From assembly GCA_919901855.1 (NCBI GenBank), contig CAKKQC010000002.1, positions 1 to 40,295 on the forward strand: a stretch of DNA of 40,295 bases, given 5' to 3'. The translations under genes and the position numbers were made by a program. This DNA is from a bacterium (GTDB lineage: Bacteria > Oederibacteriota > CAKKQC01). Under the pieces are notes generated by a model that saw nothing but the letters and a program-made list of their open reading frames with translations, searched no databases and had not been told where the DNA came from. Positions 1-8,649 of the stretch are shown piece after piece. The first letter of the stretch is position 1. Each line of letters opens with the position of its first letter.

Positions 1-2
1 GG

Positions 3-1028
3 AAGGTGTGGGAGACCGTGCTGGCGGGGACGCCGAACGCGGTGTCGGGCGCCGGCGACGTCGTGTACGTGGGCACCAGGCAGGGGACGGTCGTGGGGCT
101 GCGGCTCTCCGACGGCGCGAAGTTGTGGAGCGCGGCGCCGGGACACGGCGTGATCGACGGGGTGGGAGTGTCGGGCGGGCGGGTGCTGGTTACGGCGGGG
201 ACGTGGGTCGGATCGCTCCTGCCGGCGCCTGACGCGCCGGACCAGCTTGCGCTGGGCAAGGACGGGAAGAACAGCCGTCTTACGTGGGCGGCCACCTCTC
301 CCAACGGGTCGCCGATCAGCGCGTACCGGGTGTGGCGTCGCCGGGGTCAGAGCGTGGCGATGTTGGGCACGGTGGGGACGCCGGGATTCGGCGAGCCGCT
401 CGTCGCGGGCGAGGTCGGGTACCAGGTGACCGCGATCTCGGCGAACGGGGCGGAGAGCGGGCGGAGCGTGGAAGTGACGCTGGCGAAGGGCGAGCCGCTG
501 CTGCGCAAGGTGGCGGTGGGACCGTTGCCGCTCGACTCGCGGCAGGGCACGCTGACGGTCACGTTCGACCTGCGGGAGACGGCGCGGGTGACGTGGGTGG
601 TCGTGGACGCCGAGGGCCGGGCGGTCACGGACGACAGGGTGGTTTCGGCGGCGGCGGGCGCGGGGACCCTGATCTGGGACGGCCGGAACCGGACAGGCGC
701 GCCGGCGGAGCCGGGCGTGTACCGGGTGACGCTGAAGGCGACGGCGGCGTCCGAGACGGACGCGCAGGCGCGCGCGGTGCCCGTGCTCTGGGGCGCGGGC
801 GCGGGGCCGACGACCGGTCCGCTGGCGGGCCCGGCGAGCGGCGGCGGGGCATCCGCGGCCGGAACGGGCGGCAGTGCGGCGTCCGGCGGCACGAGCGCCG
901 GAGGCGGGGGAGCCGCGTCCACCTCGGATGGCACGGGCAACAATGGAGTCCGCGACCATGGGCAGGGCGAGGGCCGCGACGGGGCGGGACAGGGTAATGG
1001 CCAGGGCGCGGGGCACGGCAACAACTAA
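3..1028 (+). CDS. Secreted PQQ-propeller / FN3 / FlgD-like protein, 5' truncated
   Basis: The reading frame is already open at the window edge: the GTG at 6 sits inside a typical propeller-blade phrase (K-V-W-E-T), so the real start lies upstream. The visible part begins with the last PQQ-type beta-propeller blade(s) (VVYVGTRQGTVVGL and DGAKLW, about residues 18-45), followed by a fibronectin type III-like domain (about 75-160; SRLTWAATSPNGSPISAYRVWRR read as two strands). A FlgD-type Ig-like domain follows (about 170-255; LIWDGRNRTGAPAEPGVYRV in its last strands). The final 75 residues are Gly/Ser/Ala-rich, then Gly/Gln/Asn-rich, an unfolded tail without a sorting motif that I recognise. Such proteins are extracellular or periplasmic; no enzyme motif is visible. 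A strong hairpin follows 23 nt after the stop. Confidence 0.75.
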   Translation, partial: KVWETVLAGTPNAVSGAGDVVYVGTRQGTVVGLRLSDGAKLWSAAPGHGVIDGVGVSGGRVLVTAGTWVGSLLPAPDAPDQLALGKDGKNSRLTWAATSPNGSPISAYRVWRRRGQSVAMLGTVGTPGFGEPLVAGEVGYQVTAISANGAESGRSVEVTLAKGEPLLRKVAVGPLPLDSRQGTLTVTFDLRETARVTWVVVDAEGRAVTDDRVVSAAAGAGTLIWDGRNRTGAPAEPGVYRVTLKATAASETDAQARAVPVLWGAGAGPTTGPLAGPASGGGASAAGTGGSAASGGTSAGGGGAASTSDGTGNNGVRDHGQGEGRDGAGQGNGQGAGHGNN

Positions 1029-1051
1029 CCCAAGCGTTCCTGCCGGTTCGA

Positions 1052-1081
1052 CCGAGGGCCCGCCATCCGGCGGGCCCTCGG
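1052..1081 (+). terminator. Terminator-like hairpin after the propeller gene
   Basis: A perfect 13-bp stem, CCGAGGGCCCGCC at 1052-1064 and its complement at 1069-1081, closes a 4-nt ATCC loop 23 nt after the stop at 1028. Only a short T run (TTT, 1084-1086) follows, so it may work as an intrinsic terminator with a weak U-tract or as a 3'-end stabilising hairpin. Confidence 0.75.
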
Positions 1082-1186
1082 CATTTCGGCGGGCCGGGCG
1101 CGGGTCCTGTCGGGGGCCTCGCCACCGTTCGCTCGCCATTGCGGCTGAGGCCCAAGCGACCGGCATCCCTTACTAACTGCTGGTGA

Positions 1187-1218
1187 GCGACTGCCTGCAC
1201 AGGAGTGCGAGCAGTCGC
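1187..1218 (+). other. Two-step hairpin with AGGA loop
   Basis: GCGACTGC (1187-1194) pairs with GCAGTCGC (1211-1218). Inside it, after a CT/GA internal loop, GCAC (1197-1200) pairs with GTGC (1205-1208) around an AGGA loop. The symmetric internal loop and short loop look like folded RNA rather than a chance palindrome. Direction of transcription is unknown. Confidence 0.45.
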
Positions 1219-1331
1219 AGCCAGACCTGCTGGTCGCCTCACCGCTGTCGCCGCCTGTCGGCTCGCGAAGCTGGCTTCGGCCCCCTCCTCCCGCGCCCGG
1301 CAAGAGAGCGCTGACGCCGTCGGGGGCCTGA

Positions 1332-1596
1332 GGGACGGGTGCCAGCGGCCGAGCGGAGGTCTCTGAGGCGCTGGCCGGCCGATGCGGAGTGGCAAGCGTT
1401 GCGGTCGCGGACGGCCGACATGGGCCACAGGGCAAGCAGGGACCGCCCATCGGCGGCCGGACGCGACTGTCCGCGCAACGCGCCCGCCACGGAGCACGCA
1501 GCGGTTCAGGCGAGGCCGGCCCGCAGCGAGGTGACTCGCCCCGACCACCGAGCGTGCCGAAGAGACCTCCGCTCGGCCAATGGCAGGACCCGTCCC
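1332..1596. repeat. 265-bp block with long terminal inverted repeats
   Basis: The left arm is 1332-1364 and the right arm 1561-1596. The inner 18 bp are perfectly complementary (GGCCGAGCGGAGGTCTCT at 1347-1364 against AGAGACCTCCGCTCGGCC at 1561-1578). The outer part (GGGACGGG and CCCGTCCC) matches again after a small mismatch/indel. No transposase frame lies inside and no convincing target-site duplication flanks it. It could be a MITE-like non-autonomous element or the closing helix of a large structured RNA. Confidence 0.55.
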
Positions 1597-1645
1597 GAAG
1601 CGCGGTCCGTGGAGACCCCGCGCCCGGCGTCCCCGGCCGACCAGC

Positions 1646-3625
1646 CTATTCGCGGATGTAGAAGATGAGGGGGTCGAGAACGCGCAGCGGGCGGTAGGTC
1701 GAGCGCAGATACGCCCAGAGCTCGGGATTCGCCACGGGCAGGGGTACGTCGAGTTGGGCGAACGTCACGACCGCGAGCGGCGGCCGGAGCCGGTCGAGCT
1801 CGGAGACCAGGAGCCGGCGGTCGGCGGCCGGGACGGCGCGCAGGGTCAGGGGGAACGGCGGAGCGCCGGCGCGGCCGGCGAGGAACGCGAGGCCGAGGTA
1901 TGAAGGCGCCGCGAGCACGATGCGTCCGTCCGGCGGGCAGAGCCGACGGATGAGCGGGACGGCCTTTCCCAGCAACCGGGCCTGGTCGGGCGGGAGCATG
2001 ATCCCGCCGAGCCGCCAGTCTGCAGGTGCGGATACCAGCCCGGCCGACGGCGCGCAGGTCCAGCGCGCGAGGAGGGCCCGCGCGCCCGCGTCGGGGGCGA
2101 GCAGGCCCCAGGCCGCCAGCCCCACCACGACCGCGGTCGCGGCGATCCGGCGGCGGCCCCGGAGCAGGGCGTCGAGCCAGATCGCGGCGAGCAGGATCCA
2201 CGCCGGGGCCGCCATTGCCTGGTGGCCCAGCGGCCGCGCGATCGCGGGGATCATGGCCAGGGCGGCGTAGACGGCGATGGAGCCGACGACGCGCGTGGCG
2301 ACCGCGGAGCCCACGAGCAGGACCGGACCCCACACGGACAGGGACCGCCAGAGCGGCTCGAGGCCCGCGGCGTCGGCCGGCCACCGGAACGTGTGCAGGG
2401 GGTACGAGACGTCTCCGCCGAGCCGGGCCGCTGGATAGTCGTTTCCCAGCAGGTCCGTCGCGGCACGCCAGGATCCGGCGCCGTACATGGCGCTCCAGAA
2501 CCCGAGCAGGACCGCGCCGCCCGCGGGCCCCCAAGCCGCCGCAACGGCCGAACGGTCCCGGCCGCGGCCGAGGATCGCGACGACCGAGGCGGCGATCCCG
2601 GCGAGCCCGAACTCGGGGCTGTAGAGCAGACCCAATGCGGCGAGAACGCCGGCGACGCCCGCGCGCGCACGGACGCGCGTGGCCGGCGGGATCCGGCCGT
2701 CCGTTCTGCCGGCGCCGCTCCGGCCGGCGGTCGAGATCAGGACGACGGAGGCGAGGGGGAGGGTCACGCGGAGGATATTCGCCCACCCGTACGGCCCCGT
2801 GCAGGCCGCGGTCAGGAGCAGCCACGTCCCGGCCGCGAGGGCGGTCCGCGTCGAACAGACGGCGCGCAGGCAGAGCAGGGCGGTCGCCATCCCAGCCGCC
2901 TGTGCGGCGAGAAAGTACCAGCGCAGCGAGAGCGCGGTCATATCGAACGCGCTCATCCACCAGGCCATGGACCGGGTGTAGAGCGGTCCGTACATGGTAT
3001 GGACGAGCCCGGACCCCAGATCGCCCGCGAGCCAGCTCTGCACCAGGAGCAGGTGCACGCCCTCGTGCAGGAGGTCCAGGTCCCGGGAACGCAGGCAAGG
3101 GTCGACGATCCAGCACAGCGCGAGCGCGACGGCCATGCCCGCCCACGCGATGGGGGAGACGGGGCGCGGTATGCGGGCGGACGTCGTGGGTTCACGCCCG
3201 TCATCCGCCGGTCGTGCGTACCATCGGCGGGAGAGCCACGGCCAGCCGACCCCCGCGACGGCGAGGAGGAGCGCCAGCGGGAAGAACCTCCGGTCGCGCG
3301 CAAAGAGGAGGATGGTCGCGCCCGCGACCGAGACCGCGGCCGGCCAGACGGGTAGGTTCGGGAGCCGCCGGAACGAGCCAGAGCGCTTGACCGCCGCGTG
3401 CAGCCGGGATGCGCCCCAGGCCCCCCCGATTCCGGCCAGGGGCCAGGCCGCGATCCAGAACCAGTCGGCCGCCTTGGCGTAGCCGTGGAGCGTGCACCAG
3501 CTCGGGATTCCGGCGCCCGGCGCGGGGGGGGCGAACGAGATCGCGCCGAACCGGTCGAGGAGAAGGCAGCAGAGCCATCCCGACACTAGTCCGAGCCACC
3601 CGACCGCGCGCGGCACGATCGTCAC
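1646..3625 (-). CDS. Polytopic membrane protein, putative GT-C glycosyltransferase
   Basis: A 659-aa integral membrane protein with many hydrophobic segments from the N-terminus to about residue 500, followed by a soluble C-terminal domain (about 525-659). An acidic stretch after the N-terminal helices, RDLDLLHEG at 181-189 followed by a GDL and an MYGPLY segment, is the kind of loop that carries the catalytic acid in polyprenyl-phosphate-sugar-dependent GT-C enzymes. It lacks the motifs of the six paralogs described below, so it is a more distant member. The start is GTG at 3625, set by a TACCAT element 6 nt upstream; there is no in-frame ATG nearby. It is divergent from the GT-C gene at 3676 with only about 50 bp between them. 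Donor and acceptor are unknown. Confidence 0.7.
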   Translation of the reverse strand: MTIVPRAVGWLGLVSGWLCCLLLDRFGAISFAPPAPGAGIPSWCTLHGYAKAADWFWIAAWPLAGIGGAWGASRLHAAVKRSGSFRRLPNLPVWPAAVSVAGATILLFARDRRFFPLALLLAVAGVGWPWLSRRWYARPADDGREPTTSARIPRPVSPIAWAGMAVALALCWIVDPCLRSRDLDLLHEGVHLLLVQSWLAGDLGSGLVHTMYGPLYTRSMAWWMSAFDMTALSLRWYFLAAQAAGMATALLCLRAVCSTRTALAAGTWLLLTAACTGPYGWANILRVTLPLASVVLISTAGRSGAGRTDGRIPPATRVRARAGVAGVLAALGLLYSPEFGLAGIAASVVAILGRGRDRSAVAAAWGPAGGAVLLGFWSAMYGAGSWRAATDLLGNDYPAARLGGDVSYPLHTFRWPADAAGLEPLWRSLSVWGPVLLVGSAVATRVVGSIAVYAALAMIPAIARPLGHQAMAAPAWILLAAIWLDALLRGRRRIAATAVVVGLAAWGLLAPDAGARALLARWTCAPSAGLVSAPADWRLGGIMLPPDQARLLGKAVPLIRRLCPPDGRIVLAAPSYLGLAFLAGRAGAPPFPLTLRAVPAADRRLLVSELDRLRPPLAVVTFAQLDVPLPVANPELWAYLRSTYRPLRVLDPLIFYIRE

Positions 3626-3631
3626 GTCCCC

Positions 3632-3637
3632 ATGGTA
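3632..3637 (-). promoter_or_regulatory. -10-like TACCAT before the 1646-3625 gene
   Basis: TACCAT reads on the minus strand 6 nt before the GTG start at 3625. At that distance transcription would begin at or next to the start codon. Confidence 0.45.
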
Positions 3638-3662
3638 CCGCGACTCCCGGGACGGGGCCGCG

Positions 3663-3668
3663 TATGCT
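3663..3668 (+). promoter_or_regulatory. -10-like TATGCT before the GT-C gene at 3676
   Basis: TATGCT lies 7 nt before GTG 3676. It overlaps the alternative ATG at 3664, which argues that GTG 3676 is the real start. Confidence 0.45.
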
Positions 3669-3675
3669 GGAAGCC

Positions 3676-5934
3676 GTGGGCACGCCGCTCCTCGTCCTCG
3701 GCTGGACCGCGCTCGTCCTCGCGAACTACCTCGCCGGACATCCCTGGGTCTGGAACGCCGACTGGCTCGCCAAGGCCGTCATCCCGCCCTGCGTGCCGTG
3801 GCGCGCTCCGCTGGGCGCCGAGCGCGCGCTCGCCCTCGCGCGGGCCGCGGCCCTGGTCGCGGTCTGGGCCGCCGGCGTCTTCGCCGCGGGCCACCGCTTG
3901 GGGGCGCTGGTCCGGTGTCCCGCCGAGGAGGGACCGATCCGGCTCCTGCTGGGGCTCGGCCTCGCGGCCCTCGGCTGGCTCGGGCTCGGGCTCGCGGGGC
4001 TCTGGTTCCCGCGCGTGGGCTGGGCGGGCGTGGCCGCGGGGGCGGCCGTCTGGATCGTCATCCACGGCCGGCGGGCGCTCGCGGGAGCGGTCCGGGTTCG
4101 GCCGGGGTGGTGGATGCTCCTCCTGCTGCCCATGATCTGGGTCACGCTCGCGGGGGCGACCAGCCCCGAAACCGAGCTGGACCCCGTCCGCTACCACCTC
4201 GGCCTGCCCGAGCGGTTCGCCCGGGCGCACCGGATCCTCGTGCCCGAGCGCAATATCTTCGCCTCGTTTCCGCTGAACGTCTCGATGCTGTACGGCTCGC
4301 TCGAGCTGTGCGGGGGGGCGGAGGCGGCGAAGCTCTTCAACTGGTCCCTGCTCTGGGCCGGAAGCTGGTTCGCGTTCACCTTCGCGGGGGGCGGCGCGGC
4401 GGGCCGGCTCGCGGCGCTGGCGTGGACCGCGGTGCCCGTCGTCTGGGTCCACGGTGCGATGGGGTTCGCGGAGCTGGCCGTGACGGCCTTCGAGTGCGGC
4501 GCGCTCCTGCTGCTCGTGGCCGGCGTCGCGCGGGGCGGCGGGTCGAGCCGGCTCGGCGCGGTCTCGGGCATCCTGGCCGGGTTCGCGCTCGGGTGCAAGT
4601 ACCAGGCGGTACACGCGGTCGTGCCGCTGTTCGTGCTCTGGGTCGTGCTGGGCCGGCGGTGGACCGCCCCGGCGGCTTTCGCCGCCGGTGCTTCGTCCGC
4701 CGTCCTGCCGTGGCTCGTCAAGAACTGGCTCTGGATGGGCAACCCCGTGCACCCGATCTTCTCGGGGCGCTGGCCCGATCTCGAGGACGCCTCCGCGGCG
4801 CTGGCGGCCTCGCGGTTCCGGCCGGAGGAGGTGCTGGGCGGTGGAGACCTGAGCCACGCGTTCGCCTCTCCGTGGACGGTCGGGCTTGTGTCCGATCGTC
4901 TCAACACCTACCCGTTCGGTCCCATCCTCCTGCTCTCGCTGCCATGGCTCGTGGCCGGGCTTGCGGGTAGGGCGGCGTCGCTGGCCTGGTACGCGGTCGG
5001 GTTCGTGGCGGCCTGGGGCGCGACGACGGCGGGGTGGGGCCGGTACCTGATCGGGGCCCTGCCCGCGTGGTTCGCGGTCGCCGCGGTGGCCGCGCGGCGG
5101 ACCGACGCGGCTCTTCCGGCGACCGCGCGCGTCTTCGCGCGCGCGGGGGCAGCGGCCGCCATCGCGGCCGGCTGGGCGCTGGGCGCCTCCGTGATCTTCC
5201 AGCGGCAGAACCCGCTCGAGGTGGCCTGCGGGTGCGTGCCCGCCGACCGGTCGCTGGTCTGGCGGATCAGCCCGCCGCGCCACGCGCTGCCCTCGCTGCG
5301 CGCCCTCTGCGACAGGATCGCCCCGGGGCGGCGCTTCTACGCGTACGGGCGCGCGACGGTCGCGTACGTGCCGCGCGAGTGGCACTGCGACTACGAGCAC
5401 GACACGCCGCTCTTCCAGCGGCTGATCAAGGCGTCGCGCGACCCTGCGGACCTGCGCAAGCGCTTCCGCCAGCGCGGCCTCGACGCGTTCTACTACGACC
5501 TCGCCGGCGGGGTGACGTTCGCCGAGGTCGGTGGAATGCTGCCGTGGACGGCGCGCGAGATCGCGCTGTGGCAGGAGTTCCTCCGGCAGTACGGCGAGCT
5601 CGCCGTCCGCGACGAGGTCGAGGGCGAGAACGTCGCGCTCTACGGGTACGTCCTGAGGCGGGCTCCCGAGGCGGCGGCGCGGCTCCCGCGGGGGACGGTC
5701 TGGCCGCACCTGCCGGGGCTCGAGCGGGCGCTCGTCGAGGGAGACCGCATCCACGCGCGCGGCGATCTCGAGGGCGCGCGGCGGTACTACGAGGCCGCGG
5801 CGGCCGTCCTGCCCGGGTACGCGTGGGTCCACCAGCGGCTCGCCGAGGTGGCCCGGGCGCTGCGCCGTCCTGCTGATGCCGCCGGCGCCGAGGCGGCGGA
5901 GGCGGAAGCCGCCTTGCGCCGGCTCGGCGGCTGA
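3676..5934 (+). CDS. GT-C-type membrane protein with soluble domain and TPR-like tail (paralog A)
   Basis: About 750 aa. Hydrophobic segments fill roughly residues 1-520. The first big loop carries D169-x3-Y-H174 within an ETELD...YHLGLPE context, and a later segment reads PWLVKNWLWMGNPVHP; both recur in five other proteins of this window. This layout fits lipid-linked-sugar glycosyltransferases (GT39/PMT-like GT-C fold). The soluble part (about 540-690) has the family's RFRQRG element, and a C-terminal TPR-like helical pair (about 700-745) ends the protein. It lacks the K-(N/D)-D loop motif of its relatives (FAELA instead). The start is taken as GTG 3676 because of the TATGCT at 3663; ATG 3664, four codons earlier and in frame, is the alternative. 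Acceptor and sugar are not predictable. Confidence 0.75.
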   Translation: MGTPLLVLGWTALVLANYLAGHPWVWNADWLAKAVIPPCVPWRAPLGAERALALARAAALVAVWAAGVFAAGHRLGALVRCPAEEGPIRLLLGLGLAALGWLGLGLAGLWFPRVGWAGVAAGAAVWIVIHGRRALAGAVRVRPGWWMLLLLPMIWVTLAGATSPETELDPVRYHLGLPERFARAHRILVPERNIFASFPLNVSMLYGSLELCGGAEAAKLFNWSLLWAGSWFAFTFAGGGAAGRLAALAWTAVPVVWVHGAMGFAELAVTAFECGALLLLVAGVARGGGSSRLGAVSGILAGFALGCKYQAVHAVVPLFVLWVVLGRRWTAPAAFAAGASSAVLPWLVKNWLWMGNPVHPIFSGRWPDLEDASAALAASRFRPEEVLGGGDLSHAFASPWTVGLVSDRLNTYPFGPILLLSLPWLVAGLAGRAASLAWYAVGFVAAWGATTAGWGRYLIGALPAWFAVAAVAARRTDAALPATARVFARAGAAAAIAAGWALGASVIFQRQNPLEVACGCVPADRSLVWRISPPRHALPSLRALCDRIAPGRRFYAYGRATVAYVPREWHCDYEHDTPLFQRLIKASRDPADLRKRFRQRGLDAFYYDLAGGVTFAEVGGMLPWTAREIALWQEFLRQYGELAVRDEVEGENVALYGYVLRRAPEAAARLPRGTVWPHLPGLERALVEGDRIHARGDLEGARRYYEAAAAVLPGYAWVHQRLAEVARALRRPADAAGAEAAEAEAALRRLGG

Positions 5935-5971
5935 TCCCGCCCGCCGCCGGGCATGGCATACTAATGGAATC

Positions 5972-7384
5972 GTGACACCGTCCACGGCGTCTCCCGCCCC
6001 CGACCTGACCCTGGTCCTGGCCTGCTACCACGAGGAGGCGATCCTCGAGGCGTCCGTCCGCCGTATCATCGGCACGCTCGAGGCGACCAGGTGGAACTGG
6101 GAGATCGTGTTCGTGGAGGACGCGTCGCGCGACCGGACCCGGGAGTTGCTGGGGCGGATCCTGGACGAGCGGCGGGACCCGCGCCTGCGAACCATCCTGC
6201 ACGAGCGGAACATGGGCCGGGGCCGGACCGTGGCCGACGGCTTCCGGGCCGCGCGCGGCGCGGTCGTGGGTTTCATCGACGTGGATCTCGAGGTGGGACC
6301 CGAATACATCCTGCCGTGCGTGCAGGCGATCCGCGACGGCGCCGACGTCGCGGTGGGCCGGCGCGTGTACAAGTTCTCGATCCGGGGGCTGTGGCGGTAC
6401 GCGCTGTCGACCGGTTACGCGCGGCTCGTGCACTCCCTCCTCCCGTCGAGCGGCGTCTCGGACACGGAGTCCGGGTACAAGTTCTTCCGGCGGGAAACCG
6501 CCCTGATGCTGATCGATCGCGTGACGGATCCCGGGTGGTTCTGGGACACGGAGATCATGTGCCGGGCCGCCGAAGCGGCCTGCCGCGTGGCCGAGGTGCC
6601 CTGCCTTTTCCAGCGTGACTTCCGCAAGCGGTCGACCGTGCGCGGCGTCCACGACAGCCTCGTGTACCTCGGGCGCCTGGCGGCGTTCCGGCGGACGCTG
6701 GCCGCGGAGACCCGGCTGCGGGCGTCGGACTCGTTCTGGCGCGAGCGGGCGGACGCTTTCGCCGACCACTACGCCGCCCGCGGGCCTTTCGTCCGGTTCG
6801 TGCGGTCGTTCCTCGGCCGCCGGGAGGCGCTGCTCGAACGCTGGCTCCGTGCCGCCCCGGGGACCCGGGTGCTCGAGGCCGGCTGCGGCCATGGGCCGGC
6901 CCTGGTCTCCCTCGTCGCGCAGGGGGCGCAGGTCACGGGGCTCGACGTGTCGGAGGCGATGCTCGAGCGCGCCCGGCACACCCTCGAGGCGGCCGGGAGC
7001 CGGGGGCACACGCTCCTCTGCACGTCCGTCGAGACCGCGGACCTGCCGGCGGAGTCCTTCGACCTCGTCCTCGCCGTCGGCCTCCTGGACTACCTCGTCG
7101 GGTGGCGGGAGGCGTTCCGGCGGCTGGTGGGCTGGACGAAGCCCGGCGGCCAGCTCATCGTCACGATCCCGAAGCGGCCCAGCCCCTTCGGGTTTCTGCG
7201 CCGCGGGCCGGGGCTCATGCTCCGCCGCGTCCTGTTCGACCTGCCGCCGATCGTGACCGCGGTGACGCGCGAGGAACTCGAGGACGCCGCGCGGGAGGCG
7301 GGCGTGCGACTCGACGAGGTCGCGTCCTGCCAGGGGACGATGTGGGCCGTCCGGGCGACCAGGCCGGTGGCGGGGCATCCTTGA
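5972..7384 (+). CDS. Fused GT2 glycosyltransferase / SAM methyltransferase
   Basis: A 470-aa two-domain protein. Residues about 8-225 are a GT-A family 2 domain of the dolichol-phosphate-mannose-synthase type: FVEDASRDRT for the nucleotide loop, the metal-binding D103-V-D105, and SDTESGYKFFRRE near the acceptor side. Residues about 250-465 are a class I SAM-dependent methyltransferase with motif I VLEAGCGHG at 300-308, GLDVS in motif II and a PGG post-II turn (KPGGQL). There is no hydrophobic anchor. The GT2 half could load a polyprenyl phosphate for the neighbouring GT-C enzymes, and the methyltransferase could modify the same glycan (inference). The start is GTG 5972, 9 nt after a CATACT element. 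The stop overlaps the TTG start of the next gene. Confidence 0.85.
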   Translation: MTPSTASPAPDLTLVLACYHEEAILEASVRRIIGTLEATRWNWEIVFVEDASRDRTRELLGRILDERRDPRLRTILHERNMGRGRTVADGFRAARGAVVGFIDVDLEVGPEYILPCVQAIRDGADVAVGRRVYKFSIRGLWRYALSTGYARLVHSLLPSSGVSDTESGYKFFRRETALMLIDRVTDPGWFWDTEIMCRAAEAACRVAEVPCLFQRDFRKRSTVRGVHDSLVYLGRLAAFRRTLAAETRLRASDSFWRERADAFADHYAARGPFVRFVRSFLGRREALLERWLRAAPGTRVLEAGCGHGPALVSLVAQGAQVTGLDVSEAMLERARHTLEAAGSRGHTLLCTSVETADLPAESFDLVLAVGLLDYLVGWREAFRRLVGWTKPGGQLIVTIPKRPSPFGFLRRGPGLMLRRVLFDLPPIVTAVTREELEDAAREAGVRLDEVASCQGTMWAVRATRPVAGHP

Positions 7385-8583
7385 AGAAGCGCTTCATCGT
7401 CTTCGGCGCTCCGCGACTCGAGCGGGCGGAGGAGCGCGAGGTCCTGGCCACGATGCGGAGCGGCTGGATCGGGACCGGGCCGCGGGTCGCGCGGTTCGAG
7501 GCCGCCTTCGGGAGGTACGTCGGGGCCCGCCACGCGGCGGCCGTGAGCTCGGGGACGGCCGCGCTCCACCTCGCCATGCTCGCGTCCGGGGTGGGGCCGG
7601 GGGACGAGGTCGTCACGACGCCGCTCACGTTCGCGGCCACGGCGAACGCGATCCTGCACGCCGGGGCCACACCCGTCTTCGCCGACGTGGACCCCGTGAC
7701 CCAGAACCTCGATCCCGGGCGCGCGGCGGCGGCGGTCACCCGTAAGACCCGTGCCCTGCTGCCCGTGCACTTCGCGGGCCGGCCCTGCGACATGGATGCG
7801 CTCGGCGCGATCGCGCGCCGCCGCCGGCTCCTCGTTATCGAGGATGCCGCGCACGCGATCGAGGCGCGGTGGCGCGGGCGCGCCTGCGGCACGATCGGCG
7901 ACCTCGGGTGTTTCAGCTTCTACGTCACCAAAAACCTCACGACCGCCGAGGGCGGGATGGTGACCACGGCGAAGGCCTCCTACGCGGAGACGGTGAAGAC
8001 CCTCGCCCTGCACGGGATGACCAAGGACGCGTGGCGCCGGTTCAGCGACAGCGGCTACCGGCATTACCAGGTCGTCGCGCCGGGGTTCAAGTACAACCTC
8101 ATCGACCTGCACGCCGCGATCGGTCTCCGCCAGCTCCCGCGGATCGAGCGCTGGTGGCGCCGCCGGCGCGCGCTCTGGGCGTACTACACCCGGCGGTTCG
8201 CGGGGCTGCCCGTGGCGCTCCCCTCCGCCGACGTGGGTCGCGGGCGGCATGCGCTCCACCTCTTCACCGTCCACCTCGACCTCGCCCGCCTGCGGCTCGA
8301 CCGCGACGGGGTCATGATGGCCCTGTTCCGCCGGGGCGTCGGCTGCGGTGTCCACTACATCGCCCTGCATCTCCAGCCGTACTACCGGAAGCGGTTCGGA
8401 TTCCGGCCGAATGACTTCCCGGTCGCGGCGTGGATTTCCGAGCGGACGCTCTCCCTGCCCCTTTCCGCCGCGCTCACCGACGGCGAGGCCGAACGGGTGG
8501 CCGACGCCTTCGTCGCGGTTATCCGGGGCGCGGCGCGAGCGCCCTCGGGCCGAGACGGCCCGCGGCGTTTCGGCTCCGCCTAA
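7381..8583 (+). CDS. DegT/DnrJ/EryC1/StrS-family PLP aminotransferase
   Basis: A 400-aa fold-type I PLP enzyme of the sugar aminotransferase family. It has GSGWIGTGP-like N-terminal features (RSGWIGTGPRV), the SSGTAALHLA cofactor-phosphate region, VIEDAAHA with the ring-stacking Asp, and FSFYVTKNLTTAEGGM, in which K184 is the Schiff-base lysine. Family members aminate a nucleotide-activated 4- or 3-keto sugar, which suggests an amino sugar in the local glycan. The TTG start at 7381 overlaps the previous stop by 3 nt, so translation is probably coupled. The last 12 codons and the stop lie in two GC-rich palindromes (8547-8589), so the C-terminal extension may be a late addition. Confidence 0.9.
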   Translation: MKKRFIVFGAPRLERAEEREVLATMRSGWIGTGPRVARFEAAFGRYVGARHAAAVSSGTAALHLAMLASGVGPGDEVVTTPLTFAATANAILHAGATPVFADVDPVTQNLDPGRAAAAVTRKTRALLPVHFAGRPCDMDALGAIARRRRLLVIEDAAHAIEARWRGRACGTIGDLGCFSFYVTKNLTTAEGGMVTTAKASYAETVKTLALHGMTKDAWRRFSDSGYRHYQVVAPGFKYNLIDLHAAIGLRQLPRIERWWRRRRALWAYYTRRFAGLPVALPSADVGRGRHALHLFTVHLDLARLRLDRDGVMMALFRRGVGCGVHYIALHLQPYYRKRFGFRPNDFPVAAWISERTLSLPLSAALTDGEAERVADAFVAVIRGAARAPSGRDGPRRFGSA

Positions 8584-8589
8584 ACGCCG
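8547..8589. repeat. Two adjacent GC-rich palindromes over the aminotransferase 3' end
   Basis: GGGCCG-AGA-CGGCCC (8547-8561) is followed by CGGCGTTT (8563-8570) pairing with AAACGCCG (8582-8589) across the TAA stop. They resemble the short palindromes in the genes at 22140 and after 32060. They may act as a 3'-end hairpin or be REP-like insertions. Confidence 0.5.
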
Positions 8590-8649
8590 TGCCGCAGTCG
8601 GTGAGGTGGCGGACACGCTGACCGCGGCCCGGCCGGCAGGCCCCAGCCG

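Larger units (their letters stand above)
1082..1645. other. Gene-free, highly structured interval
   Basis: No frame in these 564 bases reads as a plausible protein: the open frames are low-complexity Arg/Pro/Ala-rich and none has a credible start site. The interval instead holds nested inverted repeats: GGGCCTC at 1115-1121 with GAGGCCC at 1147-1153; a two-step hairpin at 1187-1218 enclosed by GGTGA (1182-1186) and TCACC (1239-1243); and a 265-bp block bounded by long inverted arms (1332-1596). I do not recognise tmRNA, RNase P, SRP or 6S RNA here. It could be a structured non-coding RNA or a decayed mobile element. Confidence 0.5.

Noticed and set aside
1082-1645. tmRNA, RNase P RNA or SRP RNA.
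   Set aside because: None of their conserved sequence blocks could be found on either strand.
1025-1668. Several open frames of 80-300 codons on both strands in the structured interval.
   Set aside because: They are Arg/Pro/Ala-rich, have no start-site support and follow from the lack of stop codons at this GC content.
3664-3675. ATG 3664 as the start of paralog A.
   Set aside because: It lies inside the TATGCT box; GTG 3676 fits the spacing seen for other genes. Not excluded, only less likely.
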